In this document: piece by piece, positions 42,920 through 51,930 of the stretch
How the letters are laid out: every line of letters starts with the position of its first letter
Numbering within the stretch: position 1 is the stretch's first letter
Assembly (NCBI GenBank): GCA_964567545.1
Contig: CAZMNB010000002.1
Span: forward strand, 3,682-67,681
Source of the DNA: UBA7398 sp964567545
GTDB taxonomy: Bacteria > Actinomycetota > Actinomycetes > Nanopelagicales > Nanopelagicaceae
Length of the DNA: 64,000 nucleotides
Direction: 5' to 3'
Program-made: the position numbers and the translations under genes
Notes under the pieces: model-generated
The model's database searches: none
Told to the model about the DNA's origin: nothing
Seen by the model: the letters and a program-made list of their open reading frames with translations, nothing else

Positions 42920-44203
42920 TTAGCTACCGTGTTCCCAAGAGTTCAGATAGGAGAATTGCTCCGGAGTTAAAGTATCGATCTCGCCACCCATACTTTGCAA
43001 CTTTAAGCGAGCGACTTCTTTATCGATTTCAGTTGGAACGTTATGCACGCCTGCAGTTAGCGAGCTGGCAGCCTTAACTAACCATTCAGCAGTTAGCGCT
43101 TGATCTGAGAAAGACATATCCATTACAGCGGCTGGGTGTCCTTCGGCAGCACCTAGGTTTACTAATCGACCTTCTGCAATTAAAAGAATTCTACGATCGT
43201 CAGCTAATACGTACTCATCGGTTTGATGGCGAATCTTCTTGTTCTTTTGCTTTGCAAATTTCTCTAACCAAGCCACATCAATTTCAATATCAAAATGGCC
43301 AGAGTTAGCGAGAATAGCGCCATCTTTCATCATTGAGAAATGTTCAGAGCGAAGAACATCACGGTTTCCAGTTACAGTAATAAATACATCACCGACTTTT
43401 GCAGCTTCGTACATTGGCATAACTCGATAACCTTGCATCATCGCATCAAGTGCTTTAGTAGGATCAATCTCAGTAACTATAACTTCAGCGCCCATTCCTT
43501 TACCACGTTCGGCAACACCTTTGCCGCAGTATCCAAATCCAGCTACAACCAGAATTTTTCCAGCTAACAAAGTATTTGTTGCACGGAAAATAGCATCCAG
43601 AGTGGATTGTCCGGTTCCGTACCGATTATCAAACATATGTTTGGTATCAGTATCATTTACCGCAATCATTGGAAAAGTTAACGCGCCATCTTTTGCCATT
43701 TGATGCAATCGAATTACTCCAGTTGTGGTCTCTTCACATCCTCCGACAATAGTTCCAAGTAATTCTTTCCGAGTGGTGTGCAATGTATTTACTAAATCAC
43801 AGCCATCATCAAAAACTTGATGTGGTTCGATATCTAGTGCTGCATTTATATGCTTGTAGTAACCATCACGGTCCACCGCGTTACGTGCAAAAACAGAAAT
43901 CCCATACTCATGTACTAATGCTGCGGCTGTGTCATCTTGAGTTGAAAGTGGATTAGACGCACATAGCGCAATTTCAGCACCACCTGCCTTTAGGGTGCGC
44001 ATTAAATTCGCAGTCTCGGTAGTTACATGCATGCATGCTGCAAGTCGAACGCCTGCAAATGGTTGTTCCTTAGCGAACCGTTCACGAATCTGGGCCAGTA
44101 CTGGCATGTTCCGCTCTGCCCATTCAATCCGCTTCTTACCTTCTGCGGCGAGCGATGCATCTGCGATGTCATGTTTTGGAATAGCCATAGTTGTTGGGTT
44201 CAC
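42920..44203 (-). CDS. ahcY: S-adenosylhomocysteinase (short form)
   Basis: SAH hydrolase, which recycles S-adenosylhomocysteine after methyl transfer. The 427-residue protein has LAACMHVTTETANLM near 55, the NAD-binding loop VVAGFGYCGKGVAERGKG near 215, and GHFDIEIDVAW near 300. It is shorter than mycobacterial SahH (about 495) and lacks its insertion. The start is GTG with GGAG 9 bases upstream. The product is part of a manB-ahcY-mtrA-mtrB transcript. Confidence 0.95.
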   Translation of the reverse strand: MNPTTMAIPKHDIADASLAAEGKKRIEWAERNMPVLAQIRERFAKEQPFAGVRLAACMHVTTETANLMRTLKAGGAEIALCASNPLSTQDDTAAALVHEYGISVFARNAVDRDGYYKHINAALDIEPHQVFDDGCDLVNTLHTTRKELLGTIVGGCEETTTGVIRLHQMAKDGALTFPMIAVNDTDTKHMFDNRYGTGQSTLDAIFRATNTLLAGKILVVAGFGYCGKGVAERGKGMGAEVIVTEIDPTKALDAMMQGYRVMPMYEAAKVGDVFITVTGNRDVLRSEHFSMMKDGAILANSGHFDIEIDVAWLEKFAKQKNKKIRHQTDEYVLADDRRILLIAEGRLVNLGAAEGHPAAVMDMSFSDQALTAEWLVKAASSLTAGVHNVPTEIDKEVARLKLQSMGGEIDTLTPEQFSYLNSWEHGS

Positions 44204-44255
44204 TTAAAAAATCTCCTTATTAGACGAACTTTTAGCCTTGCAAGACCTGCGTACT

Positions 44256-45647
44256 TTACCGCGATTTGATGTACTTCAGCACCTCGTCGCGAATTTTGAC
44301 CATATCGCGCTCGGTCTCGCCTTCAGCATTAAGCCTCAACAATGGTTCGGTATTAGAAGCTCGGACGTTGAACCACCATTTATCACTGGTCACAGTCAAT
44401 CCATCCAGATGGTCAAATTCTAAGTTGAGCAAATTCTTTTCGCTTAAATCACGGTAATGGTTTTCAATGAAAGCAACGGCAGCGACTTGATCTTTGACTT
44501 CTGAATTTATCTCGCCACTAGATTCATATCTTTGATACGGCTTAAGTAACTTAGATAATGGTTCAGAACTTTCTTGTAGCGCCGCAATTGCGTGCAGTGC
44601 CGCCAGCATTCCAGAATCGGCTCGCCAGAACTCTTTGAAATAGAAATGACCCGAATGTTCGCCGCCAAAAATCGCGCCGGACTCTTCCATCATTTTCTTT
44701 ATGTAAGAGTGGCCAACTCTGCTGCGTAGCGGTGTCCCACCGTTTTCTAAAATAACTTCCGGGACTGCTTTTGATGAAATTAAATTATAAATAATTGGAG
44801 ATCCTGGTCGCTTCTTTAATTCCCGGTCAGCAATTAGAGCGGTAAGTGCTGATGGTGAAACTGCAAAACCTTTCTCATCTACCAGGAAGCATCGATCAGC
44901 ATCACCATCAAATGCCAACCCAATATCGGCTCGCTTTTTCTTGACCAGTTTCTGCAAGTCAACCAAATTTTCTGGAGCGATTGGATTCGCTTCATGGTTT
45001 GGAAACGAACCGTCGAGTTCGAAATAGATTGGAGAAATTTCAGCATTAATTCGAGACATTACTGCGGGGGCGGTGTGTCCAGCCATTCCATTACCAGCAT
45101 CTATTGCGATCTTTAATTTACGTCCTTTTTTAAAGTCATGATTAAATAGTGAAAATAAATAATCACCATATTCCTCCAACATATCCCTAGATGTTTCGAC
45201 ACCTACCGGACGATTAGAAATCGGCATTCCATCTGCTATCGCATTTCGAATCCAGACTAATCCAGATTCTTTGCCAATTGGTCGAGCCCCACTTTTGCAT
45301 AATTTAATTCCGTTATACGCGGCTGGGTTATGGCTAGCGGTAAACATCGCTCCCGGAAAATTAAGAAACCCCGCAGCAAAATAGAGTTGATCGGTCGAAG
45401 CTAGCCCAATTCGTAAGACATCCATCCCTTGGGATGTGATGCCATCAGAGAATGCGTCTGCGAGATTAGTTGACGATGGCCGCATATCTTCGCCGATTAT
45501 GACAGTTGCTGGTTCACGTTCTAATTCTAAAAATCTTGCAAAAGCCGACCCAACGGCAAATGTAAAATCTGTTGTTACTTCAATATCGACTAAGCCACGA
45601 ATATCGTAAGCCTTAATAATCTTGTCGAGTAAATCGGTATTCATCAT
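44256..45647 (-). CDS. manB: Phosphomannomutase/phosphoglucomutase
   Basis: 463-residue alpha-D-phosphohexomutase that converts mannose 6-phosphate to mannose 1-phosphate, or the glucose equivalents. The catalytic Ser is S105 in FTASHNPAAYNG. The metal loop is DGDADRC near 250 and the sugar-binding loop is GEHSGHFYFKEFW near 330. It overlaps the DUF3499 stop by 4 bases (ATGA). With the guanylyltransferase at 50953 it supplies GDP-mannose for cell-surface glycans. Confidence 0.92.
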   Translation of the reverse strand: MMNTDLLDKIIKAYDIRGLVDIEVTTDFTFAVGSAFARFLELEREPATVIIGEDMRPSSTNLADAFSDGITSQGMDVLRIGLASTDQLYFAAGFLNFPGAMFTASHNPAAYNGIKLCKSGARPIGKESGLVWIRNAIADGMPISNRPVGVETSRDMLEEYGDYLFSLFNHDFKKGRKLKIAIDAGNGMAGHTAPAVMSRINAEISPIYFELDGSFPNHEANPIAPENLVDLQKLVKKKRADIGLAFDGDADRCFLVDEKGFAVSPSALTALIADRELKKRPGSPIIYNLISSKAVPEVILENGGTPLRSRVGHSYIKKMMEESGAIFGGEHSGHFYFKEFWRADSGMLAALHAIAALQESSEPLSKLLKPYQRYESSGEINSEVKDQVAAVAFIENHYRDLSEKNLLNLEFDHLDGLTVTSDKWWFNVRASNTEPLLRLNAEGETERDMVKIRDEVLKYIKSR

Positions 45648-46036
45648 GAAGGCAGAACGCGTAAGTGCCCTCGTCGACCAACTTCTTGTTGCGGCACTTG
45701 TTTGGCAGCATCTTCTGTTTTTACATTTTCATTTTTTCCAACGTTTCGAATTGCATCCGCAATCACCATTAAATCATCCTCGCTAGGGCCCATATTTTTT
45801 AGATCTGGAGAATGTTGTAAGACAGTCCAACCCATTGGTACTGTCATTTTTTCACTATGCATCTCACATAGATCATAGGCGTGTGGTTCCGCATAAGTTG
45901 CTAACGGCCCAAGTACTGCAGTCGAATCCGAATAAATATAAGTTAAGGTCTTAATCGCACTCTTGCGACAACCAGACCTTGAGCAAGTTCGGTTTAACGC
46001 ACGCGAACGTGCGGTGGGCGAGTCGCTAGAAGTCAT
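45644..46036 (-). CDS. DUF3499 protein
   Basis: 130-residue actinobacterial protein with possible zinc ligands: RTCSRSGCRKSA near residue 17 and YDLCEMHSEKM near 55 (two Cys, then Cys and His). The central segment MTVPMGWTVL is typical. It precedes manB in this order in many actinobacteria. TAATCT ends 6 bases before the ATG. Function unknown. Confidence 0.83.
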   Translation of the reverse strand: MTSSDSPTARSRALNRTCSRSGCRKSAIKTLTYIYSDSTAVLGPLATYAEPHAYDLCEMHSEKMTVPMGWTVLQHSPDLKNMGPSEDDLMVIADAIRNVGKNENVKTEDAAKQVPQQEVGRRGHLRVLPS

Positions 46037-46042
46037 GCCGAA

Positions 46043-46048
46043 AGATTA
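46043..46048 (-). promoter_or_regulatory. -10 box of a leaderless start (DUF3499)
   Basis: TAATCT on the minus strand ends 6 bases before the ATG at 46036. It would start the transcript through manB, ahcY, mtrA and mtrB. Confidence 0.45.
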
Positions 46049-46111
46049 GTGGGTCTAGCTGCCAAAAGTTGGGATTTACTCACGCACGCTCACTTGGTTA
46101 ATTCTAAAATA

Positions 46112-47425
46112 CTAGGAAATAATTGCAATATTAGAAATTGGTAGACTTGAACTTTCTAAAGTTGATCCAGTCTTAAACGGTAGAAATGCGATTCCCGCAG
46201 GTGAGCGCCAAATTAATCCGCCACCTTCGAGCGGAACTGAAGTTCGCAATGAAGTTACCTCAATTAAGCGGGTATTTGGTGGCACCTTCCAGTTCATCAA
46301 GTCACTAGCGTGAATAATTTTGCTAAAGGACTTATTTCTATTATCACTCCATTTGATGTTTACATCAATTGCCGAACCAATCATTGTAAGAGTTGGCTCT
46401 AAGCCATCGATGTTTAAAGAGGCTTGAGTGAGAGCTCCGCTAGGTGTGCTCCAAAGGAAATCTCTTAAAGTTTTACTCTCTAAATATGTGTAGACACCAG
46501 CGACTATTGGTTGGTCACTGGTTATTTTAATTCCAACCGAAGTTTTGCCTAGATCAATATTCAATGGAAGGTCTTTAACTACGCCAGCTTTTAAATTGAT
46601 TGAATCAAACCCAACTGGAGTAAATACTCCGTCGCTTCCAACAACTTGCAGATTTACCGTTGCATTTGAATCAAACGGGGCTAATAATCGTACTGAATGA
46701 GTAATTTTTCCGTTTTTTCCAGCGTTTGTAATTACACCAGCTATCGATAGATTTGTTTTTGGAGCTGACTGAGAATTAACAAAATCGCCTCCGTAGAATT
46801 TCAAACCTTTCTTTCGTTCGTCAAATAGATAACTCGTTACCCGCCCTGATCTGGTTTGCAGATGCAGTACAGTGCTTTCAGAACCAGGTGAAAGTGAATC
46901 AATCCGAATATTTACTTGTAAATTTTGTTTGATTGTAATTGCCCGAGTAGTGACGCCATTTTTTTCACTAAACGTTGATATATCTACGATTGCTTCATTT
47001 GCGCCACTATTTACAATGGATAACATGGACTGGCTAGTTAAACCACCAGACCCACCGACAAACCAAGAATCAGCAATGCCGGCAGTACAAATTGCGGCAC
47101 CAGTCCATGATGAACCTTTGCTTTGAATTACGGCAGTTGTTGCACGATTCCCTGTTACCAGCATTGGATTTTTAGTAATTGCCGGCGAATTACTGCCAGG
47201 TTTCCTAAATTTGAGAGCGGCTTTACCAGATGCAATTTCTCTAATCTTTATGCTCTTACTTGGTAGCAATGCAATTTCACTTCCAGAATTAGCAGATGCC
47301 GGACAGACTGTGGCTGGAAAGCTCTGGGTTAATTCTATTTTCTTTGTTTCCGCTGGCCAAAAAAATGCAACTAAAAAAGTAATTATCAGGAAAGATAAAT
47401 AGGGCAATAAGCCAAACTTCTTCAT
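46112..47425 (-). CDS. DUF5719 secreted or membrane-anchored protein
   Basis: 437-residue protein with one N-terminal membrane segment (residues about 7-25) and a long beta-rich extracytoplasmic part. It has two Cys residues in the first 115 residues (TVCPASA and AICTAG) and repeated Ser/Asn-rich strands. Position between the GT2 gene and DUF3499, together with length, matches DUF5719. It overlaps the GT2 gene by 4 bases. It may assist the glycosyltransferase at the cell surface; no activity is known. Confidence 0.75.
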   Translation of the reverse strand: MKKFGLLPYLSFLIITFLVAFFWPAETKKIELTQSFPATVCPASANSGSEIALLPSKSIKIREIASGKAALKFRKPGSNSPAITKNPMLVTGNRATTAVIQSKGSSWTGAAICTAGIADSWFVGGSGGLTSQSMLSIVNSGANEAIVDISTFSEKNGVTTRAITIKQNLQVNIRIDSLSPGSESTVLHLQTRSGRVTSYLFDERKKGLKFYGGDFVNSQSAPKTNLSIAGVITNAGKNGKITHSVRLLAPFDSNATVNLQVVGSDGVFTPVGFDSINLKAGVVKDLPLNIDLGKTSVGIKITSDQPIVAGVYTYLESKTLRDFLWSTPSGALTQASLNIDGLEPTLTMIGSAIDVNIKWSDNRNKSFSKIIHASDLMNWKVPPNTRLIEVTSLRTSVPLEGGGLIWRSPAGIAFLPFKTGSTLESSSLPISNIAIIS

Positions 47426-50400
47426 GCCAACTCCTCATCAGCAAATTCTCGTTTGCGCCGTCTTCCTGGAGTGGCGAGCACGATAATGAAGATCACCAAA
47501 ATCGCTTGTAGTGAAATCCAGGCTCTTCTTGAAGTTCCATCATGATAAACAATTACATCACCAGAGTTAGGGACTTTGAACGTTGGTAACCCGGATTGAT
47601 TTTCTACTAATTTCATAGCCAAACCGTTAAATAGGAGTTTCCATCGGCCATCAAAATTTTCACCAATCACAACAGTTCCGGCTCCTGGAACGGTTGCTTG
47701 AGTACCAACTGTTCCACTGACCATTCCAACTAATCCATCAGTTTCGGAGAGGTATGAAATGCGATTCCGTGCGCTACTAATTTTCCAAGAAATCCCGTCT
47801 CGAGTTGCAGAGAGGCGTGTAAACCCGCCAATTCCATCAATGGTTCGAACGACTTCATTATCAACTGGATTGGCCATGAAGACATATTTGATTCCAAACT
47901 CTCCCAAATATTTACTGCTAGTAACACCGCTACCATTCACTAAGTTTCTTACTGCTGAATCCACTAAATAATTAGATCCAAATGAAATATCTGGATCACC
48001 TAATTCAATACCCGCGTCTCTAGCCACAAAAAAATTAAGAATTTCGTTTTCTTTTACAAAAACTAACGTCTTATAGCGTTCATCAGTTTGGGCACCTGCA
48101 CTTAAGAATGCTGGAAGTGGTGAAATATGACTTGCAGTTACTTGCGAGTTAGCGCCGTTTGAAACCCACCAAGATGTAGCGAGCGTCAGGTAGACCGCTG
48201 AAACTAAGGAAATTAAAAAGAGTAAAATATGTCGAAAATTGAAATGTGAATTTGTTAATTTTGGAATATGTCGATCCGAAAGAATTACTCCAGCAACAAT
48301 TGCACTCAAATTTGCGAAAGTTAAAATACTTCCAGACCATGGATGGAAATGTACCGAAACCCCGTTGCCTGAGATTAGAAAAACATTTGTCAGTAGCGCA
48401 AAACCGATTAAGAAAACTGCGAGTTCTCCGTACTCGCGAGTTTTGGCGCTAAACAATCCAATTACTGCGAATGCCAAAACTGGCGAAATTATCCAGAACG
48501 GCAAACTACCAATACCGCCTGGATTGGTAAGTAAAGTGCTTAAAGCGCTGCCACCTGGAATAGGAATACCTGGGTTGAGTAGAAACCGCGATGGATTTCG
48601 AATCAAATTTAGCGACCAAGGTAGCGTTAACAGGATTGGAGTTAAGAGTAAAAACTTCCACTTAAATACTAATTCTTTATATATTGATAGAAAATCGCTC
48701 TTTGTTTTCACTCTTCTTAAAAGAATTATTATTTCTGGAAGCGAACGCAATAATTGCCAAAAAAATATGGCAAGAAAAGCTGGTGGTGCGAAAATTAATA
48801 TAAAAGTATCGAATAGAGCAAACGCGGCTAACTTTTCCCAAGAATGTGATCTCAGGTCACGCCTAGAGAGCAAGTTAGTGAAAAAGAATGGCGCGAGTAA
48901 GGCAATTAAAATTGTTCCGAACGAACCAGTATTAGTCGCAGCTAACATTGGTGGTGAAAACGCATAAAGCATTGCAGCTATGAATGCAATGATTCGAGAT
49001 TCCGTTATTTTCCTAGCAAGCCGATAGACAATCACCAAAGCAAGTGGAACCGCTAATATAAAGAGTAGAGCCATAAATAGCTTTATATTTCCCAATAGTG
49101 CAATCGATGAAAATGCAAGCAACAGTATCCAAGGTGGCGCACTTGAACTCGAACCAAGACCAATTGGATGCCAAGAATCAATATATTTCTTATATAAATC
49201 AAAAGCGCTAGCCGGTGCAGGTGAAAGCGCGCCACCGGCAAGTGATCCAAATCGATTGCGAGACGCAATTAGCGTCAGAATTAGAATTAAGAAAGTTAGT
49301 GGGTAAATTGGTCGCTTTAAGAGTGCGCGAAACTTAAGAAATTGTTGACTCGTATTTTCCACTTCTTCGGAATCTTCATTCCCTAAATCTATTGTGGGCA
49401 GCGTTAACTCACTACGTTCCTCAATTGTTTTCCGACTCTCGCCAAAACGAGAAATTGCGGCACGGGAGCGTTCGATTGCCAATCGAAGTTGACTGCCTCG
49501 AGGAGGTACAAAACGAGCGACAGTCCTCGGTGACAGAAGCCGAGTTTTCTTTCGATTCTTACGTGCTTGGTAAATTAAATTAGGACGAATAATAAGTAGA
49601 CCAACCGCTGCAATCTCATCTGCAGCATATCCCGGGAGTTTTGCAAATAAATATCCAATTGCTCGAACTAATGCTGAAGCCAATAATTGCACTCCAAGAA
49701 TTGGAAGCAGCCAATTTGAAGAGTTAGCCAAAATAACATATGCAGCATTTCTTCGATCTAGCAATAAAGGTCTATGTAAGAATGCTTCTGAAACATCGAC
49801 AGATCGACGTTCCGATGCAGCGGCTTCGGCATGAAAGATAACGGCGTTCGATACCGATATAACTGAGTGACCTGCTACGTTGGCGCGCCAGCCAAAATCA
49901 ACGTCGTCTCTAAATAGCGAGAGGTTTGGATCTAAACCACCTAGTTCTTCATAAACATCTCTACGGATTAAGGATCCGGCGGTACTTACGGCCAGCTCTT
50001 CTTTAATACCATCTCGTTGGCCTTGATCTTGTTCGCGATATTCAAGTCCAGTCCAGCGCGCACCGTTGCCTGCGATGCTGACGCCAATTTCTAAAAGGTG
50101 GTTTCGATCATGCCAACCCTTTATTTTTGGTCCAGCGATTGCGACTGTTGGGCGATTCTCAATTGCTGCCAATAATTCAGCGAGCGCATTCTTGGCTGGC
50201 GCAGAGTCATCATGAATTAACCAAATCCATTCGGTAACCGATTCAGAATTCTTCGATGGATATTTAAGAAGTGCTTCATCAATTGCATCACCAAATCCAG
50301 TACCACGTGACATCGAAAGCGTTGTGATTCCTGCACTTCGCAATCGTTTAGCAGATTCATCTTTAGAGTCAGTATCGATTGCAATTACCCGATCAATTTT

Positions 50401-50511
50401 TCGCGATTGCGAAGTTAGCGCTGCAACAACTTCGGTAATCCAGGTTGCGCCGTCGTGGGAAACTAAAACTGCAGTTACATATTGATTTACATCAGATTGC
50501 TTGCTTGCCAT
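47422..50511 (-). CDS. Large GT2 glycosyltransferase with polytopic membrane domain
   Basis: 1029-residue protein. Residues 1-300 are a GT-A family 2 transferase: VTAVLVSHDGATWITEVV, IAIDTDSKDES, the nucleotide-sugar Asp pair in WLIHDDSAPA, and the acceptor segment FRDDVDFGWRA. From about residue 400 on there are ten or more membrane helices, with an extracytoplasmic part near 850-980. Such two-part proteins probably add and handle cell-wall polysaccharide. It lies downstream of whiB2 and precedes DUF5719. The exact donor and acceptor are unknown. Confidence 0.87.
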   Translation of the reverse strand: MASKQSDVNQYVTAVLVSHDGATWITEVVAALTSQSRKIDRVIAIDTDSKDESAKRLRSAGITTLSMSRGTGFGDAIDEALLKYPSKNSESVTEWIWLIHDDSAPAKNALAELLAAIENRPTVAIAGPKIKGWHDRNHLLEIGVSIAGNGARWTGLEYREQDQGQRDGIKEELAVSTAGSLIRRDVYEELGGLDPNLSLFRDDVDFGWRANVAGHSVISVSNAVIFHAEAAASERRSVDVSEAFLHRPLLLDRRNAAYVILANSSNWLLPILGVQLLASALVRAIGYLFAKLPGYAADEIAAVGLLIIRPNLIYQARKNRKKTRLLSPRTVARFVPPRGSQLRLAIERSRAAISRFGESRKTIEERSELTLPTIDLGNEDSEEVENTSQQFLKFRALLKRPIYPLTFLILILTLIASRNRFGSLAGGALSPAPASAFDLYKKYIDSWHPIGLGSSSSAPPWILLLAFSSIALLGNIKLFMALLFILAVPLALVIVYRLARKITESRIIAFIAAMLYAFSPPMLAATNTGSFGTILIALLAPFFFTNLLSRRDLRSHSWEKLAAFALFDTFILIFAPPAFLAIFFWQLLRSLPEIIILLRRVKTKSDFLSIYKELVFKWKFLLLTPILLTLPWSLNLIRNPSRFLLNPGIPIPGGSALSTLLTNPGGIGSLPFWIISPVLAFAVIGLFSAKTREYGELAVFLIGFALLTNVFLISGNGVSVHFHPWSGSILTFANLSAIVAGVILSDRHIPKLTNSHFNFRHILLFLISLVSAVYLTLATSWWVSNGANSQVTASHISPLPAFLSAGAQTDERYKTLVFVKENEILNFFVARDAGIELGDPDISFGSNYLVDSAVRNLVNGSGVTSSKYLGEFGIKYVFMANPVDNEVVRTIDGIGGFTRLSATRDGISWKISSARNRISYLSETDGLVGMVSGTVGTQATVPGAGTVVIGENFDGRWKLLFNGLAMKLVENQSGLPTFKVPNSGDVIVYHDGTSRRAWISLQAILVIFIIVLATPGRRRKREFADEELA

Positions 50512-50545
50512 AGTGTTTGCACCACCTTTGGCACTAAAGTTGAAG

Positions 50546-50836
50546 TTACGCTGGACGTCGTTTCAATCTGCGCCGTTCGCGTTCTGATAATCCGCCCCAG
50601 ATCCCAAATCTTTCATCGTGAGCTAGTGCGTACTCGAGACATTCTGAGCGAACTTCACAAGACATGCAAACGCGCTTGGCTTCTCTGGTTGAACCACCTT
50701 TCTCAGGAAAGAAAGCCTCTGGGTCGGTCTGGGCGCAGAGCGCACGTTCCTGCCAAGAGAGTTCAACGATCTCGCCATTTCCTAATTGGATGCTGGGGCC
50801 GCTATTTACGTGCTCAACTCGGCGAAGTTCAGACAT
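50546..50836 (-). CDS. whiB2: WhiB2/WhmD-type iron-sulfur regulator
   Basis: 96-residue WhiB protein with the four Cys residues (ALC, VCMSC, SEC), the RFGIWGGLSERERRRLKRR turn and a basic tail. An extended N-terminus (about 28 residues) distinguishes it from WhiB1. WhiB2 controls septation and sporulation-type division in actinobacteria. The ATG has AGGAG upstream. It lies next to the cell-surface glycan genes, as in mycobacteria. Confidence 0.93.
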   Translation of the reverse strand: MSELRRVEHVNSGPSIQLGNGEIVELSWQERALCAQTDPEAFFPEKGGSTREAKRVCMSCEVRSECLEYALAHDERFGIWGGLSERERRRLKRRPA

Positions 50837-50952
50837 CTATAGATCTCCTAAGCGGATGGGCCACCTCTCCGGCGGCGCTATAAGGTGAATTACACGCGTG
50901 TTATTCGTTTGAGTCAAGTCGGATTCGGGGAAAATCCAAAGTTTTTTAGTGG

Positions 50953-51930
50953 TCAATATCCAATTATTTCGGAGTTCGCCTCCGTATTAGCGGCTATTTT
51001 TGAATTTGGGGCCACAATTCCATCAATTATGCGGCAATTATCACCTATTTTTGCGGATTCGAAAATAATTGATCCGATAATTTCACAATTATCGCCGACC
51101 GATACGCCTTTTGAAATTACGGAGCCGCCCGTAATTTTTGTCGACTTTCCAACCGTGACATCTCTTGCAATCACCGCGGATCCGTTATTTTCGGGGGTAG
51201 CTGGAGATCTCATTTTCGACATGACTAAGTCTTTCGAAGCAGTGATTAGGGCTGTCGGAGTACCAATATCTAACCAATAACTTTGATCCACGAAGCCTTT
51301 TACAATTAGTCCACGCTTTAATAAATCCGGAAATGTTTCGCGCTCTACGCTGATGACTTTTTCGGCGGGGATGATTTCAAATACCGAACTATCAAAAATG
51401 TAGCAACCGGCATTAATTAAGTTTGTTACTGGGTTTTCCATTTTTTCTAGAAAGGCAAGTACATTTTTATCGCTATCTAATGGAACGCAACCAAAAGCTC
51501 TGGCATCCTCAACTTCTGTTAAGAAAAGGGTAACTGCGGCCTTTGAATTCTCGTGGAAAACAATCTGAGCTTTTAAATCGTGCCCACTTAGAACATCTCC
51601 ATTAAAAATGACCACGGAATCTCCGGGTTGTAAATTCAAGACTTTGCTGGCATTTTTTATTGCGCCACCAGTTCCGAGAGCTACTTCTTCAACAGCATAA
51701 TGAATTTTCATGCCTAGTTCAGAGCCATCGCCAAAATAAGGTTGAAAAACTTCGGCCATATAAGAAGTCGCTAATGCAATTTCGGTTATGCCAGCTTCCT
51801 TCGCTTTAGCTAATTGATGAGCAGTAAAAGGCACGCCGGCCACTTCTAACATCGGCTTAGGAGTCTCTCTAGTTAGCGGCATCAATCTGGTGCCTTTTCC
51901 ACCAACTAACAAAATGGCCTTGACGCTCAT
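50953..51930 (-). CDS. Mannose-1-phosphate guanylyltransferase-like nucleotidyltransferase
   Basis: 325-residue protein. The nucleotidyltransferase signature is LVGGKGTRLMPLT (7-19) followed by PKPMLEVAGVP, with the metal Asp in FNGDVL. A left-handed beta-helix of hexapeptide repeats covers about residues 245-320 (VIARDVTVGKSTKITGG). It makes GDP-mannose or another NDP-hexose; its position next to whiB2 matches mycobacterial Rv3264c. Its ATG overlaps the dapC stop at 51930. Confidence 0.87.
   Translation of the reverse strand: MSVKAILLVGGKGTRLMPLTRETPKPMLEVAGVPFTAHQLAKAKEAGITEIALATSYMAEVFQPYFGDGSELGMKIHYAVEEVALGTGGAIKNASKVLNLQPGDSVVIFNGDVLSGHDLKAQIVFHENSKAAVTLFLTEVEDARAFGCVPLDSDKNVLAFLEKMENPVTNLINAGCYIFDSSVFEIIPAEKVISVERETFPDLLKRGLIVKGFVDQSYWLDIGTPTALITASKDLVMSKMRSPATPENNGSAVIARDVTVGKSTKITGGSVISKGVSVGDNCEIIGSIIFESAKIGDNCRIIDGIVAPNSKIAANTEANSEIIGY

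Noticed and set aside
48239..48967. 242-codon plus-strand open frame
   Set aside because: It is antisense to the membrane domain of the GT2 gene, is rich in Lys, Asn and Ile without family motifs, and has no promoter or ribosome-binding site. It is a shadow.
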